Assembly (NCBI GenBank): GCA_018466975.1
Contig: CM031553.1
Span: 1,364,001-1,428,000 of the forward strand
Length of the DNA: 64,000 nt
Source of the DNA: Sparassis latifolia
Lineage: Eukaryota > Basidiomycota > Agaricomycetes > Polyporales > Sparassidaceae
Reading direction: 5' to 3'
Part shown: positions 11,896-23,475 of the stretch, piece after piece
Layout: the number at the start of each line of letters is the position of its first letter
How positions within the stretch are numbered: position 1 is the stretch's first letter
Position numbers and translations under genes: made by a program
Notes under the pieces: generated by a model
What the model was told of the DNA's origin: nothing
The model's input: the letters and a program-made list of their open reading frames with translations, nothing else
Database searches by the model: none

Positions 11896-13270
11896 TCAGT
11901 CGGTGGCGACTGCCTTGTATGAGGGGTTCGCGATCAACGCCTCGATCTCAGGCTTAATGCCTGCAATCATGTCGGCAGGTGTATGGACGGGCTTCCATCC
12001 CAATGCACGCCCGCGATTGCCGCGGCAGCGCGAATTGGTTGCGCTGATGTTGGCCCAATACTGCGACAACGGGAGCATTGTCAGTCAGCTGCGGACGATT
12101 AGGACGCTAGAAAATCTACACTCACCTCAGATCCCCAGTACTTGATGAGCTCCTCAGTGGTGAAAGTTGTTGGCTCGGCGCTCGTACTGACACCCAGCTC
12201 CACCAGGGCGGAACCGATAGCGCGTGAGATGTCGGCCCACTTATGTTCGCCCGCCTCACCGAAGTAGTACCCCTCTCGCCCATGGCCAACCTTCTCAGGA
12301 CTCGCGACGATCGCGTCGAACAGTACGATGAACAGGTCAGCCGCTGTAACCCCACTGTACCTCAGCAACGGGAAGTATATGAACGCAGCGGAGGCGTACG
12401 CACTGTCGTCGATGTGTACGTTCGACCAGACGGGGACGCCGCGGCCGACCATGCCAGCCTGCCGGCGGTCGAGCGAAGCGCGGATGAGGTAAGGGACCTG
12501 GATCGAAAGCGAGTTCGATATGCCCGCTGCGACAAGCGGGCCGCCCGCAATCCGTAGATCATAGAGGGCATGACGATGTGAGTTCGCGCGTACCCTTCTG
12601 CATCTGCACGGACGACCGCTAGATCGACTGGGCGGTGCAGTGCTGTAGGAGGCAGTGTCTCAATCTGTGCAGCATCAAGATCGTTGTAAATTGTGTCGGT
12701 CGTATAGAGCCCCTTTGCGTTGTCCATTAGCTCGCCCGTGCCTGACTGCCGGGAGTGCGGGTGTTCGGTTGGACTCGAGATGTGTATCACTCGGAAAGTG
12801 AGTATTGCTTACCGTGTGGATCAAGATGGGAAGATCTCCGGTCGTGGCATGCCTCTTACGCAGTCCTCTAAGGATGGCTTCGGTCGCAGGGATATCGTCC
12901 GAGTCCGTCTGCAGCGCGGATCATTATAACAACCCAGACATATCTGCGACCATCGGTGCATATTACTCACTATAGAGAAGACGACGTGTGCAGCTGCGGC
13001 CTGTGCCTCTAGTTTGTCGAGCTCCGCGATCGTGCCCACTACGGTCCTCACGCCAAAGCTGGACTGGAGGAGCTTCGCCTTCTCTGCAGAGCGTAAGAAG
13101 ACAGTTATATCCAGCGTCTTCGCGGAAGGATGTGCGAGGAGACGAGTTAGAACGGCACCTCCTACATACCCTGTGGACCCGATCGCGTCAAACACGAATT
13201 AATACATGGCAGCAGTGAACACACCCGTGACACCGGTGATGAAGATGGGAGTGCGCGACGCGTCGGACAT
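11896..13270 (-). CDS. SDR-like NAD(P)-binding Rossmann protein (paralog B), frameshifted
   Basis: Atypical/extended SDR-like reductase or epimerase. Exon 1 starts MSDASRTPIFITGVTG and joins exon 2 to give the dinucleotide-binding motif TGVTGYVGGAVL. Exons by comparison with paralogs: 13270-13225, 13170-12971, 12908-12813, 12745-12404, 12343-12126 and 12060-11896, with conserved sizes 46/200/96/342/218/165. Exon 4 is one base shorter than the 343 nt of paralogs C and D. The frame breaks at CC 12552-12553, where the other copies have three pyrimidines, inside the conserved IYGIAxGP segment. Substrate unknown. It may be functional if the deletion is a sequencing error. Confidence 0.8.
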
Positions 13271-13381
13271 GGTGATCTCGCGAAGTTAGTTCCGGTAACT
13301 CATGAAAGTAGTGCGTTCTCCGCAATACTGTAGTGCTTTTTAACGTAGCACTGGCGAATGTATATTGGTAATCATGTATGG

Positions 13382-13400
13382 CTTCGTCAGCACCTCGAAG
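13382..13400 (-). promoter_or_regulatory. Conserved promoter dyad of SDR paralog B
   Basis: Minus-strand CTTCGAGGTGCTGACGAAG, with CTTCG and CGAAG arms 9 bases apart, lies 112 bases ahead of the ATG. The same element precedes paralogs C, E and, with one arm degraded, F. The TATA box seen in the others is altered here. Confidence 0.6.
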
Positions 13401-13559
13401 GAATTTTCCGGGCGTTGCCACTGCTGACGAAGATTCAGAGTGTGTATCGATACAACCGTATTTCGATTCGCGGCCTGGCGGTGAACACAGAGAAACGCCA
13501 AGTTAACAACACACCCTCCGGGATAGCTGAGCATCTACCAACCCTGCACCACGTGTAAA

Positions 13560-14560
13560 GCACGTGCTCTCACTCGAACGCGTTGGTGGCGCTGCTACTC
13601 TAGTGCCACTGCTACAGGACCGAATCGGTGCCCGAGTAACTTGGGGCTGTGCAAGAGGTAGCTTATGGATCTGAGGTTCGTGATCAAATGCGGTTCTCCG
13701 TGCCCGCGTTGACGACAGACGCGAGGCCGTAGACTATAGAGGGTGCTCACGCACGCCTCATGCTACGACTCGAAGAACCAGGTCGACGGTATGGTGGGGG
13801 GTGGCTTGGTTTGTGCGGATCGGGATCGGAATAAATTGTATACATCCCCGTAGGACTCTCTCAGCAAGCTTGTCTGTGGGGGTGCGTAAATAGCCGATCT
13901 ACTGGCGGAAACACGTACCGGTGCCTGCCTTCAAGTTGCAGTGCAATCAGAAAAGTTCGTCTGGAGGGTATATGGGGAGACCTACTGAATTGATTTTGAT
14001 AAGGAGCACCAGTGGGCGAAGGTGGCGTGGCGCTTTTGCATAGGCAGTTCCATAAGCAGGAAGTCGGAATGTGTCTAGCCCACGTAGTGCGCTAGTGTCA
14101 TTTCCACAACGTCAAAGGAGCTCCAGGACGGATGACCGCGAGGGTTATAATTCAGAGAGAGAAAAAGCTGACCGCGGTTGGTGACGTATATGTAGCCACG
14201 GATTTTAAAGGTGAATACCACCTCATTAGCGACATTCACCGTCTGCAACAGGATTTGCTGTTCTCTGTCAAAATTGTCAAATGTTTTTATGGAGAATTTT
14301 TGCTATCGCAGAGTTCAGCAGAGCGAATCGGGCGATAATCAAATGCGACAGTTTAAATTTGCCAGCAATGCTGCCGGATCAGACGCGTCTGTGGCCTGTC
14401 CTTTTCCTGCTGAACTGAATATATGATAGACAACAGCGTAAATTACAACCTATCGTCTGTGCAAACTATATGACAGCACATGCATTTTCCGGAGATGTTC
14501 AAAACTAACTTACGTCAAATCCCAGTATTCCGGTGGCATCCTATTTTGCTAGCAGTCACT
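13560..14560. other. Spacer without recognisable gene
   Basis: Lies between SDR paralogs B and C. It partly resembles the spacer at 11.1-11.5 kb and contains no credible ORF. Confidence 0.4.
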
Positions 14561-14562
14561 CC

Positions 14563-15980
14563 TCAATTGGTGACGACTGCCTTGTATGAAGGGTTCGCGA
14601 CCAACGCGTCCATTTCTGGCTGTATACTTGCAAGCATGTCGTCGGTCGTATGGATGGACTTCCACCCCAACGCACGCCCACGATAGCCGCGACACCGCGA
14701 ATTGCTTCCACTGTAGTTGCCCACCGCCTGCGCAACGGCTAGATCGTCAGTCTCCTGCCAGAACTCGATCTGGCTCAATTGGAGGCAAAGCTCGGCAACT
14801 CGCCTCAGATCCGAAGTACTTGATCAGCTCCTCAGTGGTGAAAGTTGTTGGTTCAGCGCTCGTGCTGATACCCAGCTCCACGAGCGCAACCCCGATAGCG
14901 CGTGAGATGTCGGCCCACGTGTGTTCGCCCGCCTCACCGAAGTAGTACCCCTCGCGCCCATGGCCGACCTTCTCAGGGTTCGTGACGATCGCGTCGAACA
15001 GCACGATGTAAAGGTCAGCCACTATGCCCAAATATCTTCTCAGCTATCTTCTCGGCTAGGTAGGGTGTATGCACGAGCACAGCGGAGGCGCACATACCGT
15101 CGTCGATGTGTACGTCCGGCCAGAAGGAGATACCGCTGCCGACCATGCCAGCCTGGCGACGGTGGAGTGACGCGCGGATGAGGTTGGGGATCTGCACCGA
15201 CTGTGGGTTCGATATGCCTGCGGCGACGAGCGGGCCGGACGCAATCCCGTAGATCATGGAGGGCATGACGATGTGTGTGCGCACATACCCTTCCGCATCG
15301 GCATGGTCGATGATGACGTCTACTGGGCGGTGCAACGCCGTCAGAGGAAGAGTTTCAATCTGTGCAGCGTCAAGGTCGTTGTAAATTATGTCGGTTGTAT
15401 GAAGTCCCTTCGCATTGTCCATTAGCTCTCCTGTGCCTGACTTTGGAGACGCGCGTGGTTATTTCAATCCGGATATCACTCGAAAAGTGAGTATTGCATA
15501 CCGTGTGGATCAAGATAGGAAGATCTCCGGTTGTGGCGTGCCTCTTACGCTGTCCTCTAAGGATGGCTTCGATCGCAGGGACATCATCCGAGTCCGCCTG
15601 AAGTGCGATCCATCACAGCAGACGAAGCATGTCCGTATATCAGAGCCTGTGTACGATTATACATTCACGTTACTCACGCAAGAAAAGACGGCGTGTGCGG
15701 CCGCAGCATTCGCCTCGAGCTTGTCGAGCTCCGCAAGCGTGCCCACTACGGCTTTCACGCCAAAGTCGGATTCGAGGAGCCTCGCCTTCTCCGCAGAGCG
15801 TAAGAAGACAGTTATGTCAAGTGTCTTGGCAGAGGGATGCACGAGGAGACGCGTTAGAATAGCGCCTCCTACATAACCTGTCGATATGATCCAATGGGTC
15901 AACCTGAATTAAACCAGGGCGGCGGTGAACACACCCGTAGCGCCAATCAGGAAGATGCGGGTGCGCGACGCGTTCGACAT
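14563..15980 (-). CDS. SDR-like NAD(P)-binding Rossmann protein (paralog C), intact
   Basis: Same family as paralog B. Six exons: 15980-15935, 15877-15678, 15597-15502, 15440-15098, 15021-14804 and 14727-14563, with all frames open. It begins MSNASRTRIFLIGATG; the Rossmann motif TGATGYVGG spans the first splice junction. The PSMIYGIASGP segment holds the Tyr expected in extended SDRs, and the C-terminus has SRCRGYRGRALGW. The intron after exon 5 starts with GC (GAG|GCGAGT), a rare but normally spliceable donor, where the paralogs have GT. It is probably a cytosolic oxidoreductase or epimerase of unknown substrate. Confidence 0.87.
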
Positions 15981-16067
15981 GATTATGATCTCGCGAGGCT
16001 GGCTATTAGGAACTCTTGAAAGCGTCCAGGGAGTCACCGTTGCCAACTTCGCAATACCTGCAGGCGA

Positions 16068-16127
16068 TTATATAGCACGGGCGAAGATATCTTGGTCATC
16101 GAGTTTGGCTTCGTCAGCACGTCGAAG
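16068..16127 (-). promoter_or_regulatory. Promoter of SDR paralog C: dyad plus TATA box
   Basis: The minus-strand dyad CTTCG-N9-CGAAG (16127-16109) lies about 35 bases ahead of TATATAA (16074-16068), which is followed by GCCTGCAGG. The ATG is about 90 bases further on. The block between dyad and TATA, including ACCAAGAT, is shared with paralog E 32 kb away. Confidence 0.65.
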
Positions 16128-16327
16128 GAAGAAAGTTTTCAAGCGTTGCTATCAGTGACGAAGACTCATAGAGCGCATCAATACAACTGTACTTCGATCC
16201 ACAGTCTGACGTTGAACCACCCAGAGAAACGCCAAGTCAATGCTGAGTGGCGGTGAGACTGAGTACACCGTCACGGTGACATGCTCTCTCATTCGCATCA
16301 GCAAAACTCCATTTGACCTCATTACAT

Positions 16328-16571
16328 GTCTTACCTGCCTTTTTTGGGCCTTTTTTGTCTTGTCTTGAATTAAGAGGTGGACCTCATTATTTTAAGTCTG
16401 GCCTGTCTTGCACTTTTTCAAAACAAGACATGATAAAAATCTATGTAGTGTATGTTTTAGAATACCAATTTGCTTATGTGTATTCCAGACCTAACACCTC
16501 CAGAATTCCAGAAAATGTGTCCTCCAGAAATGTAAGAAAAGTTGCAAAAAAGACAAAAAAGACAGTAAGAC
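16328..16571. mobile_element. MITE-like AT-rich element with imperfect terminal inverted repeats
   Basis: About 244 bp, much richer in AT than its surroundings. It begins GTCTTACCTGCCTTTTTT and ends AAAAAAGACAGTAAGAC, which is its near-inverse. No ORF of note and no clear target-site duplication. It is probably a non-autonomous DNA transposon; low complexity of the T and A runs is the main reason for caution. Confidence 0.5.
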
Positions 16572-16639
16572 AAAAAGTAGAGGGGAGTTTTGCTGATGCG
16601 GACGTGTTGGTGCTGTGAGATCTTCGACGTGGTACACAC

Positions 16640-17300
16640 TGGGAGTCAATTGGACTGTGCAAGAAGTATGTATGTGCCGAATTGAGTGAAGTAAGATTGC
16701 TCTAATGTCCTGTGCAAGTCTACGCGACGCTCCTAGATAAACAGACGTTTACTGCATCTCTGCTATCGTGGTAGCGTTGAAGCGCGACCCTTGTCATAGC
16801 TTACCGGGATTGGTGGACAATTGTGGATACTATCGTTTAACACACTGTGCAATAAGCTTTCCTGGCATGTCACCGTCTGCTGGGCACTTGGCGCAGAAAC
16901 ACGCGGCAGCGATAAGAAGTTTGGCAACCTGAATTTGAAAAATATGCAAGTGCCCAGCGAATGAGCACGACCCCGAAAAAATGGTGATACGTCGATAAAG
17001 GTCTGAAATATGCCGGCACATGGTCAGAAGTAATGAACAGAGATGTCCAGAGAGCATGGGAGGGTGAACTCACAAGACAAATGGAGCTGCATGGAGGGTG
17101 AACAGACCGGTGAATCACGTCCGATTATTTTGGCACCATTGGGTGAGGTTGTCAAATACTAATAGTATCCTGATGGTGTCTAGAAATTTGATGGAAGAGG
17201 ATGACAAAAGTGTTGTCGTGTCCACCAACAATGATTCACAAGATCCACTGAAGATGCAGATATCTCGTTACGCACTAAAACTTCTACATTAGCACATGAT
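16640..17300. other. No recognisable gene
   Basis: Spacer between the MITE-like element and the 3' end of the F-box gene; only short ORFs. Confidence 0.4.
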
Positions 17301-17309
17301 CCAATGACC

Positions 17310-18936
17310 CTATGAGATGACGTACATCAAGCATCTGCCAGTGCGTTCCATTTGCTCTCTGCGAACAGCTTGAAAGTGCTCGAGGACGTCGGACAATCCA
17401 CACTGTTCTCCATCATCCTCACATATACACTCCATCTCTGGAAAGACACGGTGTAAAAGCGTGCAGATTGTTGCACAGCTTCGGGTGAAGAGTTCCACAA
17501 ACTGCGTAATTCCAGACATTGCAGACCATGAGACATCACAGGCACGCCATCCAATCTGTCCGGACACGTAGGCAAGAAATTCGTGTTCGAGAACACGAGG
17601 GACTCGAGATCCGGGCATTGACTGGCAAATGCGAACAGCGAAAATATGGACGCAATTGGAGGATCGCTGCTGCATTGAAATAGTGTCAACGAAACGAGTT
17701 TCGGCCAAGCTTCTGCCTTTCCCTTGATGTCATTATCTGCTAAGCAGATCGTGGGATCGTCGAAGCTGAGTGAGACATCTCTCAGGCCCCGACTTTTAAA
17801 AAGAGGATATACCATATCCCGATACTGAGTAAACTTCGGGAACCCATGAGTCGGCTCGCAGTTTACAAGAACTGTGCGCAGTGAGGACCTCGACAATACT
17901 CGGAGGGTCCTTTGAAAGGTAGCGGATGACGTAGCCGGTAGAGGGAGCATCTCAATCTCGCACGTATGAAGGGATCGAGACGCGCTTGTAGCCCGAAGAA
18001 TATGCAGGAGACCAGAAGCTGTTCCTCTATAAACAGATAGATCCATCATGGAATTGAAGCAGGCAAGAGGCTTATCATCGGGGGGTACCTCTGAATCGTC
18101 AAGAGTGATGTCGAGACGCTCGAGGTCCTCCAGGCCGGCCAGACTAAGAGTCAACTCTTGCACCGCGATCGGACGTTTAATTGTCAACACCCGAAGATGT
18201 TTGAAGTGCGCTAGCGTTCTTATAAAGAGTGGGGAAATGTGGAGGTCGTCGATCATCAGGCTTTGAAGGGGTGAATCCGAGGTCTGGCATGCGAAGTTAC
18301 AAATGATGCCGCCAAGCGTATTCATGTCTTCAGGATTGCGAGGTTCGCCAATGGTCAGGCTCAAGGTACGGAGTGATGGCGACAAGAACGCCAGCACTTC
18401 CGTCCCACAGGGATGATACTGCTCCCAGCCCAAAGTACGAAGAGAGGGGAACAGAGGTTTTCCTCGTGCGAGATAACTGAGCAATTGGAATACGGAAGGG
18501 GAAATCTTTTCATTGTGGAGCTGGACTTCGCGCAAAGCTCGCACGCGTCGTGAGTAGCTGAGAAATCGCCGGAATTCAGCTGCGGAGACGGGTCCCTGGA
18601 GAATCTAAGGGACTGTGAGCAGTTCTCGATGTGCTTCCTGAAGTAGACTACATACGTATTCCCGCATATCATAGGATGTGTCAATTTGCAGCAAGGAGGT
18701 CTTCAAGATTTTGAGAATGGGAAGCACACTCGGAAGATCCCTCCATAGACCATCAAGTGCATGCTCGGAGAAGGAGCTGCAAACACGTGCAGCCGCAAGA
18801 AGGGCTTTCCTATCGCTCAAGCTCTGACGGACAGGAAAACTTGAAGTGGGGCAGAGAGGTGCTCGAAGATCTCTCGTAAGATATCATCATTTTGTAATGC
18901 GCGATGCGAACGCGCACTATTGCCATTTCGTGGCAT
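17310..18936 (-). CDS. F-box protein with LRR-like repeats (copy 2), two frame breaks
   Basis: Starts at the ATG 18936-18934 (MPRNGNSARSHRALQNDDIL), giving an F-box-like segment that continues as ARVCSSFSEHALDGLW. Exon 1 ends at 18656, the intron is 18655-18605, and exon 2 holds ISPSVFQLLSYLARGKPLF and the LRR-like body. Two breaks occur, both at A runs of four on the plus strand (18836-18839 and 17455-17458). In each, one extra base would restore agreement with the paralogs, including the C-terminal HRVFPEMECICEDDGEQ. It is probably an SCF substrate receptor; either a real gene with homopolymer errors or a recent pseudogene. Confidence 0.78.
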
Positions 18937-18939
18937 TTC

Positions 18940-20937
18940 TACTTGGCCAAAACCATGAGTACGTTGGGTTCACTAAATTGAAGGCTCATTTACACGTTGG
19001 GCGCCTCTATGAGACAAGGGCCACCGGGAAAGACGGGGACGAGGGTGATCCTATGCGGTGGTTCATATACGCGGCGTGGCGAATGCGTATTAGTATCAAG
19101 GTGGTACGAACTGCATAAGAACGAATGCAATTACTTACGCACCTCAGGGTCACGACCGCGGTGTAACGAACGCGCAGTGGGCATCGGAGACGAGGTGTTG
19201 GGCGTGGGAAAAGTGTTTCTGTTGTTCCAATAAGGCAAGTGTGTATGTATGATGGGGCTTGGCCTCAACGTTACGTCGAACATCAATATTACAGTAATGA
19301 CGGTGATGAAGACAGCGCACGAAATTCTATAGGATGCGGCTACACAACGTAATCAATGCGTAATTCATAGTCAGAACGAGGTCAACTAAACACTACTCAA
19401 CACCATGACTGAGAAACGGGCATCAACTAGGTAGCATGCAGAATCGAACTTATGTGTGAGGTGACGTAGTGACACCCAGATATCGCACCAGGGTCTGTCA
19501 CCGAGCATAGTTAGAAGGTGTGATACTACCTCCGTGCGTCTCCAGTGTAATGCCGTCCTCAGACGGCGTTTCTGCTAGACCGAATTGGGGTACGTCCTGT
19601 CAAATTACTCTTCAGTCAACCCTGCAGCCTCTCCTCGGACACTGCATCATCACACCCCTTCGACGAGTTCAGTCACAGATATTATTTGTCCCTCTTACCT
19701 GCGAGATTTCAGCACTTGAGGCCTCATGATTTGTCAACCGGGTAAAATATTTCAGGGAGCTGGGATCTTCTACGTTGTCTCCCATGAAAATGACGGATTC
19801 TAAACATAGTACTGATCAGAACATCCCTGGCATCTATCTTAGATGGAAACACCTCAATGGGCTCGAGGTCTGTCCTTTGCGTCTTCCCGTGGAGTTCCGT
19901 ATTGCATCATCCGGAGCATGCCCTACACTGTGAGAAGACGAAAGAATCAATTGGGGCAGGAAGATGCGAAGCCAGAGCGCTGTCAGCTTTGAGGTCGACA
20001 CCTGCGCTACTGTATTTATTCACTGTTCTTCCTGCGTACTGCAGTGGGATCTGCACCGTGGCACTCTACCCGGCCGCGGCGGTCATACCGGACATTGTCG
20101 CGCAGCCGGTGCCAGGTTAGCCACAATATTGAGGTCGCCTGTCTCGATGCTCACTAGCACTGGCACCGCTGGTAGAGAATCTGCTCTCGACGAATTTCTA
20201 GAAAATATTTTGAAGAATGAACTTTACATCGAAAATCTAAAAATATTAGTCAGCGTATAGTACTCGGGTCCGGTTCTCCGCATTTGCCAAGCGGCTTCCC
20301 CGTGCCAGGTGCTGAGGTGCTCCATACCAGGCCTTCTCCTTCTCCTTATGATGCGTGATTGCGACAGACTCACATGTGTGTCACTGGCTTTTGCCCGCTT
20401 TTCTGCGGTTCATCATGGCGGAATAACGACATTTCGTCCCCCTTTCTTTTGGCCTCGGTGGCTAAGGTGTCCATTCCGTCATTTAAACGGAATCTTTACC
20501 GAAAGAACTGTCTCAGTGACATCTTTTTCACATATATTTTGTGATTGGACCGGACCGGGATTATGACTCAATCAGACCTCGAGGCCTCCTGACCTGGAGA
20601 CGAGTATATGTGGTGTGTCTTCACTGTGGCTAGATGGTACGAGATCCACTCATGCAGCCACGATGTCAGCCAGCAGTTCTACGCCGTCTACTAATTTCGT
20701 TGTTGAGTTGGCAATGACATTGCCGTCAATGGTCATTACAATTCCTGAGGCAATCCTCCGACGGTAGCCTCGAGAAAAGCATGAAGCTGTTTGCCGAACA
20801 CCTCGTGCTCGGGGCTATATATCTTTAGTGACAGAGTCATAAGATTTCACAAGACTGTCCTGAAGGATTTAGTCCCCCTTTCCCACTTTCTCTCTCTCCC
20901 CTTCGTGCCATCTTCCTGCGTCGTGTGCTTGCTGACG
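18940..20937. other. About 2 kb without a recognisable gene
   Basis: Only short ORFs without family resemblance. A pyrimidine-rich tract just ahead of 20938 probably belongs to the promoter/5' UTR of the MFS gene. Confidence 0.4.
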
Positions 20938-23034
20938 ATGGACGCTCCTTCATCTGAGAAACCGCAGTCTGTGTACTCGCAGGCAGAGAGGGCCGTCGTG
21001 CCATCCAGTACAAGTTCAACGAAAGAGAAGGCAGACCTCGATACGCCTATCATCGACTCGTCTTCCCCAGTGACCGACGACGATGTTCCTGCGGACCCCT
21101 TCGACAGCTATCCGGAAGGTGGACGAGGGTGGATCGTGGTGCTCGGATGCGTTATTTTCTCCGCATCAACAGTGGGCTGGGCGTATGTCTACTCTACGCC
21201 TCGTGCATTCTGTTGTTGATAGATCGTTTGCTGAACGTTCCTGGACTCATGTGAATAAAGGCTCGTGAGCATGCGGATTCAGTTTTGGACGCTCATTGAG
21301 CCTGTCCATACTCATGTTGTCGTAGGCGTGGGGCATTGTACAGACTTACTACGTGGAGCACCTCTTTCCCCATACGTCCGAATCAGTGCTCAGTACCTTG
21401 GGGAGCATGTCTGGAATGGTGAGCACAATCTTGAACGCCAGAATACTATGCAAAGTACATGACTTTGTAGATCATGACTTTGACCAGCGTGATCACCGGA
21501 AAGTTGGGCGATCGCTAGTGAGTATTGCTCTTATCTCTTGTGCCACCGCTCTGACGTCGCCGCTGATCCAGTGGATATAAGGTATAAAGTTTGTTCTGAC
21601 AGGTGGTGTCGATATTAACGACGGTATCGCAGCCATTTCTTGCTGCAGGCGCGTTATGCTGGACCGTTAGTATGCTGTGTTCTGCGTTTTGCACGAAAGT
21701 ATGGCAGTTTTTCCTTACCCAGGTACGAGCTGAATCACTTTAGGTTATACTCCCATTCATTGACCCTATATAATGGCAGGGCGTATTACAAGGCATAGCG
21801 TGCTCTCTAGTCTTCCCTCTGATTGTATGTCCCACCGATTCCACTCTACCAGGTGTAGCAAACATATTTTTCCAGGTTGCTCTACCGGCGCAGTGGTTCT
21901 ATAAGTACAGAGCCCTGACCACAGGCATCGTCGTTGCCGGTAGTTCATTGGGTATTATTCATGTATGTGTCCTATCACATTTGAGTCTCACGCAGATGAG
22001 TAGGTGGTGCCGTTGCCTCTATGCTGATGTACGGAATGCTGGAGTCACTCGGGCTGCGCAGGACGTTCGCGATTTACAGCGCTATCGACGCTGTAAGCAT
22101 GACGGCGGCGTTTTTCATGATACAGGAGCGCCGGCGTCCTCAATCCAAGCGTCCGGATATTATCTGGTTCGACCGCACGTTCTTCATGGACCCTGTTTTC
22201 TGGAGCCTTGGACTCTGTTTCCTGTTCACCACCTTGTAAGTTCTTCAAGCACTCTCGTCACTGTTGTGCTCATCCAGCATTTAGCGGCTATCTATCGCCT
22301 ATCTTTTATCTACCCACATATACTAGCGAGAAGATACCTAGTGCCAGCCTCCTGGTTCGTCTCGCGCGTGCTGTCATAATATATTGATTAATCTGCGTTC
22401 ATCAGCTTTCCTCCCTTCCAGTCACCGCACTCAATCTTTCTGCAGCAGTGGGGCGCACGCTAATCGGCTTTGTCGCGGATCGCACGGGCCCGGTGAACGC
22501 CCTGTTTGTTGCAATATTCATGTCCGGGATCACGCAGATTCTTATCTGGAATTTTGTTACCACTTATGCTGGCATTGTGGGCCTTTCTGTCTATTGTTCA
22601 AGATATCTCACGTCACTTATTCAACTGTTTGCAGATGATATTTGCTATTCTCTACGGATTTTTCTGCGGCTGTTTTATTTCGCTCTCTCCCGCAGTAGGC
22701 GCACAGCTGTACGGCTCTGGTCGTCTTGCAGGCTTGTCCGGCCTTCTGCTCTTTTTCAATCTACCTGGTAAATCACTGGCCGGTTGTACTGTCACGTTAG
22801 ATTCATTGTGCGCTGTCAGGGAACTCTGCTGGTGCCCCGCTGGGTGGTGCAATTCTGAGCGCGACGAATGGAAGCTGGAGAGCAGTTGCAAGCTGGTCTG
22901 GCGCAATGCAGATCGCCGGCGCCATGATTCTATTATACGGTAGGATCCTCAAATCTAATCGAAGCGTACGCCTAATCGTTGCCGTGCCTGCAGCGCGATT
23001 CAAACGCCAGCCGAAGCTATTCTCGGTGTATTAA
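20938..23034 (+). CDS. Monocarboxylate transporter-like MFS carrier (SLC16/MCT type)
   Basis: A membrane carrier of the fungal MCT-like group. The N-terminal region is cytosolic and Ser/Thr-rich. Then comes the first-helix signature YPEGGRGWIVVLGCVIF, the loop motif GKLGDRYGYKPFLAAGA, FPLIVALPAQWFYKYRALTTG, GSSLGGAVASMLM, and the late motif VGRTLIGFVADRTGP. It ends ARFKRQPKLFSVY. About a dozen exons: 20938-21182, 21326-21418, 21471-21517, a 10-nt microexon 21572-21581, 21633-21722, one from 21780, one ending 21951, 22004-22235, 22285-22354, one from 22406, and three more. All borders are GT/AG and phase-consistent. Substrate cannot be told. A paralog's last exon survives at 7680. Confidence 0.88.
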
Positions 23035-23475
23035 TTTCAGGATATTCGCTTCCCTCGCTCGGTACCAGAACAAAGAGGCCGATTAGACAAAATATAGACC
23101 GTGATGCGGTCATGATCTGCGCAGACGTCCACTTACTATACTCGCTGCTAGAATCCCTTCCTCCTTAGACGACGCTCTGCAACGATATAAACGACCATAT
23201 ATGTTTCAAGGATAGATTTACTGCCCGCGCCTAAAGTTCCCTTGTATGTCGTTAGTAACTGCGTCTACTACAATTGGGACTATTATTATTGTGATGCTGG
23301 CGCAGCAATTCTCTTAGACATCGTCTAGACCAACTGTCGCACTCGCAATCGGCATAACAACGAACGTTGACAGCCCAGATGGAATGATTCTGAAGCCGGC
23401 ACCGGAGGGACAATTATGAAGTAAGCAACTGTCAGACTACAGGCGCGCCAAACATTCTTGCCATCTCCCCTCATC

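Noticed and set aside
12099..12452. Paralog B exon 4-5 read through without an intron
   Set aside because: The intron happens to be open in frame, but GT/AG borders and all paralogs support splicing at 12403-12344.
10604..16200. Secondary-metabolite gene cluster around the SDR genes
   Set aside because: No polyketide synthase, peptide synthetase, terpene cyclase or P450 is present; the questin-oxidase-like gene is 9 kb away with unrelated sequence between.
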